Positions 26,056 through 35,022 of a stretch of 64,000 bases of DNA are shown here, piece by piece (the first letter of the stretch is position 1; each line of letters begins with the position of its first letter). The position numbers and the translations under genes are program-made. This DNA comes from Segetibacter sp. 3557_3 (lineage in GTDB: Bacteria > Bacteroidota > Bacteroidia > Chitinophagales > Chitinophagaceae), in NCBI RefSeq assembly GCF_004354985.1, contig NZ_SMSK01000001.1, positions 434,001-498,000 on the forward strand, given 5' to 3'. Below the pieces are notes generated by a model that was not told where the DNA came from, ran no database searches, and worked only from the letters and a program-made list of their open reading frames with translations.

Positions 26056-28665
26056 CTAACGAATCAGGATCACCGTCCCTTTGGAATGGTAAGGCTTTCC
26101 TGTATAGTCTACACCTTTTACCATCCACACAAAGGTACCCGGCCCCTGAGGACTACCACCAACCGTTCCATCCCAACCCCGGCTGTTTCCTGCGCTTGAA
26201 AATACCCGTTGTCCCCACCGGTTAAACACATTAAATTCCATTTGACTCATCCCTGCCGCTACGGGCTTTAGCAAATCGTTTGTACCGTCAGCATTTGGGG
26301 TAAACGCATCCGGCACAAACACGGTCGGTCCTGTTTTATATACATTAACGCTAACGTATGCTGAGTCGACACAGCCTTCTTCGTAAACAAGAACCTTATA
26401 GCGGATCGTGTTCATGGTCTGATCATATCTTGCAATCGGATCGGGTACATTGGGATTATTCAGTCCCGTTGCAGGTGTCCAGTAATAGAGAGAACCGCCG
26501 CTTGCCCGAAGCTGTAGCGGCTGACCAACTATAGCGGTGGTGTCATTACCGGCAGATGCATTCAGGTCGGCTAACACTTTTATGAAAACGGTGTCGGTAC
26601 CGGGTTTAGGACATCCTTTATTATCAAACGCATTCAGCACGTATGCAGTTGTTTGGCCGGGTCGTGCAACGGGATTACTGATTTGTGGGTTGCTCAAAGT
26701 ACCCGGCGGGCTCCATCGCAATGCGGTACCATTTGTTGAACCATTTAGCTGGGTGTTTTGGTTAAAACATATCGTTTGATCAGCACCAGCATTGGCGATG
26801 GGGTAGGGAACTGTTGTAACAACCACTTGTTCCCTCGCCTGGCAGCTTCCGATTGATGCGGTGACCTCGTAGGTAGTCGTACTGTTTGTAATTGCAACAG
26901 GGTTCCGCGAATTAGGATCGCTAAGCTGAAAGGCTGGCGTCCACGAGTAGCGAAAGCCATCCGAAATAATTTGCATACGAATGCTGTCTGAACTGCATAT
27001 CGTCGTATCATTCATCGCGGTAAGGCTAACCCGATCTGTGACCCGGACCGTTACTGAGTCATTGTTGATACAGCCGTTGTCGTTCAGAGTTACATAGTAT
27101 TTGGTGGTTACACGGGGTGCAACTATGGGTGTGGCCGTATTTGCACCGGTAATGTTCAGACCCGGGGTCCAGGTGTAATTGCCGGCACCCCCTGCAATTA
27201 ACTGCACCTGGTCAGGTGTGCAAATTAGCGTGTCTTTAAACTGCAGCTGCACCGGCGGCTTGTCAACAATCGAGATCGTTTTAAAAAGAGTGTCCCGGCA
27301 ACCTTTTGAAGTTGTTACTTCTAATGCTGCATTTTTCTGGCCCATCGACAAATAAGTAAACGCGGGATTTTGCCGGTCGGAAATGTCATTGAATACGGAA
27401 GGTTCACCAAAATCCCAACTCCAGGAATTGATTGTTCCATACCGTGTGGTGCTAATATCGGTGAATACAGTTGGCTTATTTATGCAGATGCCGCTAACAT
27501 TGAAGTCGGTTACCATACCCGGATAAACCCTGACTATGGATTGAGCTGAGTCACTACATTTCTGTCCGCGATTTATGGCCAGCTTAATGGTGTACAAGCC
27601 TGTATCGGCAAAGGTGTACGATGGTGTTAGCGACGCCGAATTAAGAATGGTGGACCCAGCAGAATTTACGAGTTCCCACATGGTAGTCGTAATCAGGGGA
27701 CTGGTTGATATATTTGAAAAGGTCAGGGTATTTGAACTTTTACAAAGCAGGTATTCTGGCTCCAGTAGGGCAGCGGCTACCTGGCAGGGTGCGATATTGA
27801 TCTGGAGGTCTTTCCGTTGGGTTGCAATCACCTGGCCATTTCTGATCTCCTGCACACAAACGGTGACCACGTAAATGCCACTAGGCGGTGCCTTGCCAGT
27901 GATTAGCCCGTTAGTAGCATTCACCTGCACATTTGATCCTAAAGGTGCCGACCCGCTATATGCAGAACCATAGGGTACAGACTGGTACGGTGGAGGAAGT
28001 GTCGGTCCTGCGTTTCCGGGTCCGCCAACGTTGCCGTTTCCCTGGTATGCATTGCAAAAACTATAACGCAGCTGGTCGCCATCACTATCGGTAGCAGCAA
28101 AGCTGTAGCTGAACTGGTTGTTTGCGCATACAATTACCAGGTCACTCCCAACGAAAGTCGCACTATTGTTTTCAGGTCCGTTGACAACGGGGCTGGTGCC
28201 GGGTATTTCAGCAGTGTACAATGCCCCTACCTGGCTATACCCATTCGAAAGGTTACTAATGCCATTGATCCGGTAATTAACCTGGCTGGAGAGCACATAA
28301 CCCAAAGCTGAAGCAGGTAACGACAACCTGAATGTAAAATAGCCTACTTCGTAACAAACAACCGGTGGATTACTAATACAGGGATCAGCGTTTGGGAGAC
28401 TTATCGTTTCTCTTCTGGCAAGCGGTACGCTAAGGTCGGCAACGCGCGAATTTGTGGATTTATTAAAAACCGAAATCACCGTAGGATCGTTAAACCGGCG
28501 TCCGCTATTACACCGCATAAAAAGTTTAAGCGTTCCGGAGTACTGGTACAAGCCCCCGGAAACTCCTGTGAAAATATACGACATTTCGCCACCGGTAATA
28601 TGATCAGCTTTTGCAGTTGTGCAGATAAAAAATAGCAGGAAAAGCCCGGAAATACATTTGTTCAT
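26056..28665 (-). CDS. Large secreted adhesin-like protein with T9SS type B C-terminal domain
   Basis: An 869-residue protein. The ATG at 28665 yields a clear signal peptide, MNKCISGLFLLFFICTTAKA; a longer frame to 28743 is less likely. It begins with HITGGEMSYIF, a common opening of Bacteroidota surface proteins. Several Ig-like/PKD-like modules follow (for example SWDFGEPSVFNDISDRQNP near residue 418), with repeated W-TP-----NP blocks. It ends with a 'gliding motility-associated' type B sorting domain: VPDAFTPNADGTNDLLKP, FNRWGQRVF, GWDGT, GTFVWMVKG. This domain directs export by the type IX secretion system. The role is probably adhesion or surface structure, which is inference. Confidence 0.92.
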   Translation of the reverse strand: MNKCISGLFLLFFICTTAKADHITGGEMSYIFTGVSGGLYQYSGTLKLFMRCNSGRRFNDPTVISVFNKSTNSRVADLSVPLARRETISLPNADPCISNPPVVCYEVGYFTFRLSLPASALGYVLSSQVNYRINGISNLSNGYSQVGALYTAEIPGTSPVVNGPENNSATFVGSDLVIVCANNQFSYSFAATDSDGDQLRYSFCNAYQGNGNVGGPGNAGPTLPPPYQSVPYGSAYSGSAPLGSNVQVNATNGLITGKAPPSGIYVVTVCVQEIRNGQVIATQRKDLQINIAPCQVAAALLEPEYLLCKSSNTLTFSNISTSPLITTTMWELVNSAGSTILNSASLTPSYTFADTGLYTIKLAINRGQKCSDSAQSIVRVYPGMVTDFNVSGICINKPTVFTDISTTRYGTINSWSWDFGEPSVFNDISDRQNPAFTYLSMGQKNAALEVTTSKGCRDTLFKTISIVDKPPVQLQFKDTLICTPDQVQLIAGGAGNYTWTPGLNITGANTATPIVAPRVTTKYYVTLNDNGCINNDSVTVRVTDRVSLTAMNDTTICSSDSIRMQIISDGFRYSWTPAFQLSDPNSRNPVAITNSTTTYEVTASIGSCQAREQVVVTTVPYPIANAGADQTICFNQNTQLNGSTNGTALRWSPPGTLSNPQISNPVARPGQTTAYVLNAFDNKGCPKPGTDTVFIKVLADLNASAGNDTTAIVGQPLQLRASGGSLYYWTPATGLNNPNVPDPIARYDQTMNTIRYKVLVYEEGCVDSAYVSVNVYKTGPTVFVPDAFTPNADGTNDLLKPVAAGMSQMEFNVFNRWGQRVFSSAGNSRGWDGTVGGSPQGPGTFVWMVKGVDYTGKPYHSKGTVILIR

Positions 28666-29019
28666 CAAGCCAGCATTTGGGTATTTAGTTAAGGCTGAAC
28701 CCTGGAAAGTAAGTCTACCTTGAAAATACGTTTTTTTGCGCATTTGGATGGCCAGCTTACAAATAAGATAATATGGAGCTCCGAGAGGCTCCAGCTTATC
28801 GTTGCCGCAATAATTACCAGCACAACTTTGCGGCTTAGATGAAACGCGATTTAGGCGCTTTCTGCTTTACTTAGAAATAAGCCGCTGGCTGTGAAGGACT
28901 ACGATATTCACGAAATGTATTAAGAATAACCGCCGGCCGGGTATGCTTAGTCAGTTGTATAAAACTTTGCTTATATATTTTATTATCCGGTCCGGTGGTG
29001 GGCAAATGAAAATGCGTCA
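28666..29019. other. Intergenic region between the two T9SS genes
   Basis: About 350 bases containing a hairpin at 28774-28793 (listed separately) and presumably the promoter of the 869-residue protein. No open frame of interest. Confidence 0.45.
28774..28793 (-). terminator. Possible terminator hairpin
   Basis: TGGAGC and GCTCCA pair around an eight-base loop. On the minus strand it is followed by a T-rich sequence (TATTATCTTATTTG). It lies about 230 bases after the stop of the 664-residue T9SS protein. The stem is short, so confidence is limited. Confidence 0.35.
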
Positions 29020-31014
29020 TCAACGGAGAAGCACTGAAGTCCCCTTTAAAGAGAAGTGCTCACCCGTATCGAGGTGGGTGTAGGTTAGTGTCCAAACATA
29101 CGTGCCTGTTCCCTGGGGTACACCACGGAAAGAGCCGTCCCATTTGCTGTTGAAGTCCCTGGTTTCGAAGAGCAGCTGACCCAACCTGTTGAATACCCGA
29201 AAAGTCAGGTTTGTGGCTTTAAAGGCGTTTAACGGAAAAAGATGATCATTCAAACCGTCGCCATTGGGAGAAAATGCCGTAGGCACTGCGATGTAGCAGT
29301 TGCTCAATACGGTAACAATCATGGAGGTGGTGTCTATGCAATTATGCTCGTTCTGAACAGTAAGTCGTACCCGGTAATTTGTGCTTCTGGTTACCTGGGG
29401 GAAGCGCAGGCCCGGAGGGTTTTGTTGATTGCTGCTGGTACCGTTGCCGAAATCCCATAGCCAGGAGCGGATTTTGCCTAGACTGGTATCGCGAAAAGTA
29501 GATACGTCTTCGGGGCAGGCCAATGACGGTCCTGCAATGGCAGCCTTTAGTTTAACATCAAGCGGTATAGTCACAGAAGAACTATCGCTGCAAACACCAT
29601 TGGAAACCGCTAACCGGACTACCTGTGGTGAAGACGTCCGTGCTACATAAGCCAGGTTTTGCTGTAGCGATGTTCCACCGGAATAGTTCCATTTCCAGGT
29701 GAGGTTGGATGGCCCCGGATGGCTGAGGGCTATGGTATCGGTTGTGCATCCGTAATTTACAACATAGCTGAACCGGGCCGAAACCGTGTCGGATGTTACG
29801 ATTTGCACTGTAGCGCCTGCCGGGGTCTGTTGGCCGCACTCATCAATAATAGTATTGCCGTCGGAACCAGCATTTAGCGTAACCCTGTGTATGCCAGCCG
29901 TACTGATGGGCGCCGACAACTTTAGCGTAACCAGGTTGCCAAGGTTATTGGCGCAGTTAACGCTTGCTGAAACGACCCTTACCCCACTTAAGCCACTAAG
30001 GGTAAAATCGCTGCCATCCGTTGCAATTGAATTACAGCGTACCATCTTTTTAAAGACGACCTGTAACTCTGCAGGTGCACAACCCACTGTTCTAATGCTA
30101 TCGAATGCTGTAGGTTGTGGCGGAGTAATGAGAAAATTAACCGAATTACCGGGGGCTATACCGATATTGCAATTATCGAGTATCGTGTTTCCATCGGTGC
30201 CAGTTTTAACTGCTAAGGTGTAATTGCCGGGAGGAAGCGGGTTGGCAAAATTAATTACGAGTGAGTCCATGTCGAAACCTGCAGTACAGTTTAATCCGGA
30301 TGCTGATAAAATAGCACCGGTAGCAGTCGTGATGGTAAAATCAGAGCCATCCGCAGCAAGACTATTGCACTTCATTTTTTTCGAAAGCTGTACCCTAAGT
30401 TGGGATCCACCACAATTTGGAACTGCAGATTGAAGCTTCCCGGTGGTGCTATCCGTTATGCTGGCCGTACCACCTGAGAATTGGAGTGAGTACCCGCTTT
30501 GCGTGTTGGTGAAATGGCTTACTAAAAGAAGGTAGTTGTGGTTCACCTGCAACGAAGGCATGGAACTAAAAAGTGGCCGACCTGTACCTTCACAAACAAC
30601 AAGTGAATTGCCAGCCGCAGACGCGCCTGTTCTCCCGCTCTCACCTGACCAGTTACAAGCAACGAACATGGTGTTATCACTATAAACCAGGTTGGGGTCC
30701 TTTCCCGTTACATCGAAAAGCTGCCAGTCGTAATCGTCGTTGAGGTTATTGGGAGTGATTACAAAGCCAAGTGTTCCCGCACTGAAACACGTAAACTTAT
30801 ACCAGTATGGATTTTTATCCTGGAAAATCGGTCCTACACATCGTGTAGGTATTGCGCGCTGCCCACAAATGGGCACATTCGTTTGGGTAAAAGTTGAAGA
30901 TCCGCAGACGGGGAATGCTGTAGTTGGGTTTTGGCCAAGATTTGTACAAACCTGTGCCCGGGCAACTACGGAAAAAAGAATTAGCAAGAAGGAGCAAAAG
31001 TGCCTGTTAATCAT
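29020..31014 (-). CDS. Secreted Ig/PKD-repeat protein with T9SS type B C-terminal domain
   Basis: A 664-residue protein. The ATG at 31014 gives the signal peptide MINRHFCSFLLILFSVVARA. An N-terminal domain with paired cysteines (CTNLGQNPTTAFPVCG) is followed by two near-repeats of an Ig-like unit, each with a CNS(I/L)A-DGSDFT segment and a DGNTI-D-C segment (about residues 215-410). A PKD module comes next (SWLWDFGNGTSSNQQNPPG, about 520-590). The type B sorting domain closes it: VPTAFSPNGDGLNDHLFP, FNRLGQLLF, KWDGS, GTYVWTL. It is likely exported by the type IX system to the surface. It is in the same direction as the 869-residue protein, 354 bases away. Confidence 0.92.
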   Translation of the reverse strand: MINRHFCSFLLILFSVVARAQVCTNLGQNPTTAFPVCGSSTFTQTNVPICGQRAIPTRCVGPIFQDKNPYWYKFTCFSAGTLGFVITPNNLNDDYDWQLFDVTGKDPNLVYSDNTMFVACNWSGESGRTGASAAGNSLVVCEGTGRPLFSSMPSLQVNHNYLLLVSHFTNTQSGYSLQFSGGTASITDSTTGKLQSAVPNCGGSQLRVQLSKKMKCNSLAADGSDFTITTATGAILSASGLNCTAGFDMDSLVINFANPLPPGNYTLAVKTGTDGNTILDNCNIGIAPGNSVNFLITPPQPTAFDSIRTVGCAPAELQVVFKKMVRCNSIATDGSDFTLSGLSGVRVVSASVNCANNLGNLVTLKLSAPISTAGIHRVTLNAGSDGNTIIDECGQQTPAGATVQIVTSDTVSARFSYVVNYGCTTDTIALSHPGPSNLTWKWNYSGGTSLQQNLAYVARTSSPQVVRLAVSNGVCSDSSSVTIPLDVKLKAAIAGPSLACPEDVSTFRDTSLGKIRSWLWDFGNGTSSNQQNPPGLRFPQVTRSTNYRVRLTVQNEHNCIDTTSMIVTVLSNCYIAVPTAFSPNGDGLNDHLFPLNAFKATNLTFRVFNRLGQLLFETRDFNSKWDGSFRGVPQGTGTYVWTLTYTHLDTGEHFSLKGTSVLLR

Positions 31015-31124
31015 ACGTGAAGTTAACAGACCGCTCCACTTCAACGAACGCTGCTTTTTAACTATCAAGCTATGCGTGAAATCGCATCAATAAGAAAGCA
31101 TAACCGGTTAAGAACCTGCAGGTA

Positions 31125-31301
31125 TTACCTGGATTCTTTGGCGCGGTGACAAATGATTTCAACAGAAAAACTGAAAGCCAGACCGAAGGCAACAGCCTCC
31201 CAAAGTGATTGCGTAAAGATGATCGCCTTTAATGTCATAACCAGGCAAAATACACTTGTCATTACAGTAAGTGCATTTTTCTCAGAGAAGTACCGTTTCA
31301 T
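31125..31301 (-). CDS. Possible small membrane protein
   Basis: From the ATG at 31301 a 58-residue protein is read, MKRYFSEKNALTVMTSVFCL onward, with two hydrophobic segments and a basic C-terminus (CHRAKESR). The frame stays open to a GTG at 31394, but that extension is not distinctive. No family recognised. It lies between a T9SS protein gene and trhO; there is no evident operon. Confidence 0.45.
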   Translation of the reverse strand: MKRYFSEKNALTVMTSVFCLVMTLKAIIFTQSLWEAVAFGLAFSFSVEIICHRAKESR

Positions 31302-31440
31302 ATAAAAATTTGGCTGTGAAAAGAGAGATTGGCAAATGTAACAACGGATAACAGCAATCAAAAATTGCACGTCAGCATCGCTCTTAATTTTCACTTAAAG
31401 TTGAACAGCACTTTAAGGTATTCTTCAGTAGGCGCTTTAT

Positions 31441-31448
31441 TATCTTTG
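31441..31448 (+). promoter_or_regulatory. Possible -7 promoter element (TATCTTTG) upstream of trhO
   Basis: TATCTTTG matches the Bacteroidota TAnnTTTG element, about 95 bases before the trhO start. No TTTG/TTG -33 element is visible at the right distance, so this is a weak call. Confidence 0.3.
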
Positions 31449-31543
31449 CAACCAATTTTGCCCACCCTGCAAGTGGGTCCGTACTAAATGGAATATTTGC
31501 TCTGGTCCGTCAGGGTCTTTAGCGAATAGCTGAAATCAATCTT

Positions 31544-32587
31544 ATGGCTTTACTTCACAACCGGGTTTCACAGAAGGAACTCAAAGAACGCCTTATGGCG
31601 GAAACTGAACCGCGAACTACGATCAGTTTTTATAAGTACCATCCAATTGAGAATCCACCTGCTTTCAGGGATGAATTATACAAGCAACTTTCGCCGCTTG
31701 GCGTGTTCGGCAGAATCTATGTGGCGCATGAAGGCATAAATGCCCAGGTGAGCGTTCCCGCTGTAAATTTCCAGGCATTCCGGGAAACTTTGTATGCCAT
31801 CGAATTCCTTAACAATACCCGGCTCAATGTAGCGGTCGACGATGATGGCAAGTCGTTTTGGGTGCTTAAAATTAAAGTCCGTGATAAAATCGTTGCTGAT
31901 GGCATTACCGATCCATCTTTCAATATGGAGAACAAGGGCAAATATGTTAACGCAGCAGAGATCAACGGCCTTATGACTGACCCTGCCACAATCGTGGTGG
32001 ATATGCGGAACCACTATGAATACGAGGTCGGCCACTTTGAAAATGCCATTGAGATACCCTCTGATACCTTCCGGGAACAACTGCCAATGGCCGTAAATAT
32101 GCTTAAGGACCAGAAAGACAAGAACATCATTATGTATTGCACAGGCGGGATCCGGTGCGAGAAAGCAAGTGCCTATATGCTGCATAATGGCTTTAGCAAC
32201 GTTTATCACCTTGAAGGAGGGATCATTAATTATGCTTCACAGGTGAAAGAGCAACAGCTTGAAACGAAGTTTATCGGCAAAAACTTCGTTTTCGATGATA
32301 GGCTGGGCGAGCGTATCACCGAACACGTAATTGCCAAATGCCACCAGTGTGGGCAACCGGCCGACACCCATACCAATTGCCGGAATGATGCCTGTCACTT
32401 GCTGTTTATACAATGCAAGGCTTGTAGGGATAAGTTCGATGGGTGTTGTACCGCGGAGTGTCAGACGGTATACCATTTACCGGCAGAAGAACAAAAAGGG
32501 TTGCGGGAGGGCCAGGCAAATGGGATTATGATATTCAACAAATCTAAAAAAAGGCTCAGGCCCAGGCTCAATCAACCCGACAATTGA
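31544..32587 (+). CDS. trhO: tRNA uridine(34) hydroxylase TrhO (rhodanese-domain, YceA family)
   Basis: A 347-residue protein. The N-terminal acylphosphatase-like domain (about 25-125, with [18 protein letters not shown]) is followed by a rhodanese domain whose catalytic Cys199 lies in [14 protein letters not shown]. TrhO hydroxylates U34 of certain tRNAs, giving 5-hydroxyuridine. The C-terminal part has many cysteines ([26 protein letters not shown]), probably a metal site, as is usual in this family. The start is the first ATG. It is 24 bases or more upstream of ruvX on the same strand, so they may share a transcript. Confidence 0.93.
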   Translation: MALLHNRVSQKELKERLMAETEPRTTISFYKYHPIENPPAFRDELYKQLSPLGVFGRIYVAHEGINAQVSVPAVNFQAFRETLYAIEFLNNTRLNVAVDDDGKSFWVLKIKVRDKIVADGITDPSFNMENKGKYVNAAEINGLMTDPATIVVDMRNHYEYEVGHFENAIEIPSDTFREQLPMAVNMLKDQKDKNIIMYCTGGIRCEKASAYMLHNGFSNVYHLEGGIINYASQVKEQQLETKFIGKNFVFDDRLGERITEHVIAKCHQCGQPADTHTNCRNDACHLLFIQCKACRDKFDGCCTAECQTVYHLPAEEQKGLREGQANGIMIFNKSKKRLRPRLNQPDN

Positions 32588-32611
32588 TGCACAGTATCCG
32601 CACGTGACAAA

Positions 32612-33094
32612 TTGCAGAGCAGTGAACTACAATCTGGCAAACCAGTTTTCGAAACAAATCTAAACACAACATCATTGCCCAGGATCTTATCCATCGACTA
32701 CGGCGCAAAAAGGACCGGCCTTGCGGTAACGGACCCGTTTAAAATGATCGCCAGCGGTTTAACAGGTATTCATACAAAAGACCTGGAAAGCTACCTGTCC
32801 AATTACTTCAGGCAGGAGCCTGTGGAACTGGTGATCATCGGGCATCCTTTGAACTTCGATAACAGCGATACGCATGCGACCCCCCTTGTGCAAGCATTTA
32901 TAAACAGGTTCAAAAAGGTCTTTCCCACCATACCTATCGTAAAGGTAGATGAACGATTTACTTCGAAAATGGCGGTACAAAGTATGGTACAAAGCGGGAT
33001 GAAGAAAAAAGACCGGCAAAACAAAAATCTGGTAGATGAGATTGCTGCAACCATCATGTTACAGGAGTATCTTAACAACCCCTCATCATTATAA
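32612..33094 (+). CDS. ruvX: Putative pre-16S rRNA nuclease / Holliday junction resolvase RuvX (YqgF family)
   Basis: An RNase H-fold YqgF family protein. Motifs are LSIDYGAKRTGLAVTD (first catalytic Asp), VIIGHPLNFDN, KVDERFTSKMA and DEIAATIMLQEYL (last acid). No ATG start exists in frame: the candidates are TTG at 32612 (160 residues) or TTG at 32675, which would give MPRILSIDYG, matching the usual N-terminus of the family. I list the longer frame but consider 32675 at least equally likely. It sits between trhO and def, all rightward. Confidence 0.9.
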   Translation: MQSSELQSGKPVFETNLNTTSLPRILSIDYGAKRTGLAVTDPFKMIASGLTGIHTKDLESYLSNYFRQEPVELVIIGHPLNFDNSDTHATPLVQAFINRFKKVFPTIPIVKVDERFTSKMAVQSMVQSGMKKKDRQNKNLVDEIAATIMLQEYLNNPSSL

Positions 33095-33153
33095 ACTTTG
33101 GCTTTCTATATATTTGTAGCTTTTTATTCACTGCAGCACAGAACTGATAACAC

Positions 33154-33732
33154 ATGATTTTACCGATAGTGGCATATGGTGCCCCCATATTAAGGAAGGT
33201 TAGCCAGGATATCACCCCAGACTACCCAAACCTACAAAAACTGATTAGTGACATGTGGGAGACCATGTACGCAAGTAATGGTGTGGGTCTTGCAGCTCCG
33301 CAGATCAATCGCGACATCCGGTTATTTGTAATCGATAGCGAGCAGGTTTTTAAAAACCTTGATGAGGAAGATGAGGGCAAGTATCCCGATGATCCGGGGG
33401 TGAAAAGAGTTTTTATTAACGCACACATCCTGGAGACTGAAGGCGAGCAATGGGCTTATAATGAAGGATGCCTCAGTATTCCAAAAATCAGGGAAGATGT
33501 TAGCAGGCAGGAGTCTGTAACGTTACAATACCTCGACGAAGCATTTGCCACCTATACCGAACGTTTCACCGGCATAACTGCACGTATCATACTGCACGAA
33601 TACGACCATATCGATGGTAAACTTTTTATAGACTATATCAAGCCTTTGAAGCGTAAACTGCTGCAAAGAAAACTCAACGACATCAGTAAAGGGAAAATCA
33701 AAGTTGACTATAAGATGAGTTTCGCTAAATGA
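33154..33732 (+). CDS. def: Peptide deformylase
   Basis: A 192-residue peptide deformylase, which removes the formyl group from nascent proteins. All three family motifs are present: GVGLAAPQ (43-50), EGCLS with metal ligand Cys106, and HEYDH with His148, Glu149 and His152. A TATATTTG element at 33109-33116 fits the Bacteroidota -7 box 37 bases before the ATG, although a -33 element is unclear. The end overlaps the next gene by four bases (ATGA), so the two are translationally linked. Confidence 0.97.
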   Translation: MILPIVAYGAPILRKVSQDITPDYPNLQKLISDMWETMYASNGVGLAAPQINRDIRLFVIDSEQVFKNLDEEDEGKYPDDPGVKRVFINAHILETEGEQWAYNEGCLSIPKIREDVSRQESVTLQYLDEAFATYTERFTGITARIILHEYDHIDGKLFIDYIKPLKRKLLQRKLNDISKGKIKVDYKMSFAK

Positions 33733-34667
33733 ACAAGTTAGTAATAGTACTAGCTTTCCTGTTATGCTTTCGGCTCTGCTCTTTTGCCCAGGACACGACC
33801 GTTATCTATAAAAACCAGTCGTTTCAACTTAGCGAGGTGGTTGTACGGAACAACTTCAACATTGCCTCTTTTATTGAATACGTAAAAAACGACACTACTT
33901 TTTACAAAGCCTTTCGTAACCTTCGGGTATTGAGCTTTACCTCGCTTAACCATATCGAGCTGCTCGATAAAAGGGGCAAGCCACAGGCAGGATTAGACAG
34001 TAAGACCAGGCAAACCTATGTTGATGGCTGCAGATCCATGCAGGTATTGGAGGAGAAATCAACGGGTGACTTCTACGATAAACGAGGAAATTATAACTAT
34101 ACCACGGCGGAGTTATACGCTAACCTGTTTTTTACCCGGGGCACAGTATGCGGCGAAAACAATATCGTAAAAGGGGTTGGTTTTTCAACAAAGGGAAAAA
34201 GTGGGATTGAAAAACACAAGGAACAACTCAAGCAATTATTTTTTAACCCGGGTAAACGGATTCCGGGAATTCCTTTCATCGGCAACAAGGTTGCCTTGTT
34301 CGATGAGGACGTAGCTGCTCTTTACGATTTTAAGATCGACCGCAAAGACTACATGGGAAACCTTTGTTATGTGTTTTCCATAACACCACGCCAGGATTTA
34401 AGCTCGGGTCAGCGTGGTGATGTTGTTATAGATGAAATGACCACCTGGTTCAACGCAAAAAATTATGAAATCATAGGTCGAAATTATACTTTAAGCTACA
34501 ATGCGGGTGTGTACGACTTTGACGTTCAAATGGAAGTTCAACTGGAGAAAGTGCAGGATCTTTGGGTGCCCAAAGTGCTGCGGTATAAAGGCTACTTTGA
34601 CGTAGTTTTTAAAAAGAAAGAACGCGCACTTTTTACAGCAACCCTTTACGACTTTCAAAAACAGTAG
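33729..34667 (+). CDS. Secreted protein of unknown function, coupled to def
   Basis: A 312-residue protein with a signal peptide (MNKLVIVLAFLLCFRLCSFAQ, cleavage after about residue 21). The remainder is beta-rich. It contains LSEVVVRNN, reminiscent of Bacteroidota outer-membrane-associated proteins, and a C-terminal half (WFNAKNYEIIGRNYTLSYNAG) suggesting a lipid- or barrel-associated fold, but I do not recognise the family. Its ATG overlaps the def stop codon. The pairing with deformylase is probably chance or species-specific; function is not inferred. Confidence 0.8.
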   Translation: MNKLVIVLAFLLCFRLCSFAQDTTVIYKNQSFQLSEVVVRNNFNIASFIEYVKNDTTFYKAFRNLRVLSFTSLNHIELLDKRGKPQAGLDSKTRQTYVDGCRSMQVLEEKSTGDFYDKRGNYNYTTAELYANLFFTRGTVCGENNIVKGVGFSTKGKSGIEKHKEQLKQLFFNPGKRIPGIPFIGNKVALFDEDVAALYDFKIDRKDYMGNLCYVFSITPRQDLSSGQRGDVVIDEMTTWFNAKNYEIIGRNYTLSYNAGVYDFDVQMEVQLEKVQDLWVPKVLRYKGYFDVVFKKKERALFTATLYDFQKQ

Positions 34668-35022
34668 CATAGGGGGGACTAAAACTTTAAGTTAGTCTTG
34701 TTAATACACGATCAATGGCTGGGATTATCGTATACCAATAACCTTTTCCTGCTTTTTAAAGATTAAGACTGTTCACCTCCTTACACGGAAGTTGCCGAAT
34801 AGCGTTCCTCAAAGTACAAGGGAGTGACACAACCGGAGTCCAATATAGGTCCCCATGCTGGTCACAAAAAAACCTAACACGTGTAAATGTTCGTTGAAGA
34901 AAGTACTAATTGCAGCTAAACATTTAGGTTGAATTAGTCATACCCGGGAGGCCGGACTACCCCAGCAGGATTGAACCTACCACACCTCAACAACATCAGT
35001 CTATCTTAACGCAAGTTCACCT
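34668..35022. other. Intergenic region between convergent genes
   Basis: About 355 bases between the secreted-protein gene and prfC. It contains copy B of the dispersed motif (34814-34838) followed by an A-run. No gene-like frame; no strong terminator. Confidence 0.45.
34814..34838 (+). repeat. Dispersed motif, copy B
   Basis: GTACAAGGGAGTGACACAAC followed by CGGAG; 19 of 20 positions match copy C and 23 of 25 match copy A. As with copy A, it lies between convergent genes on the plus strand, followed by an A-rich stretch. Confidence 0.65.
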
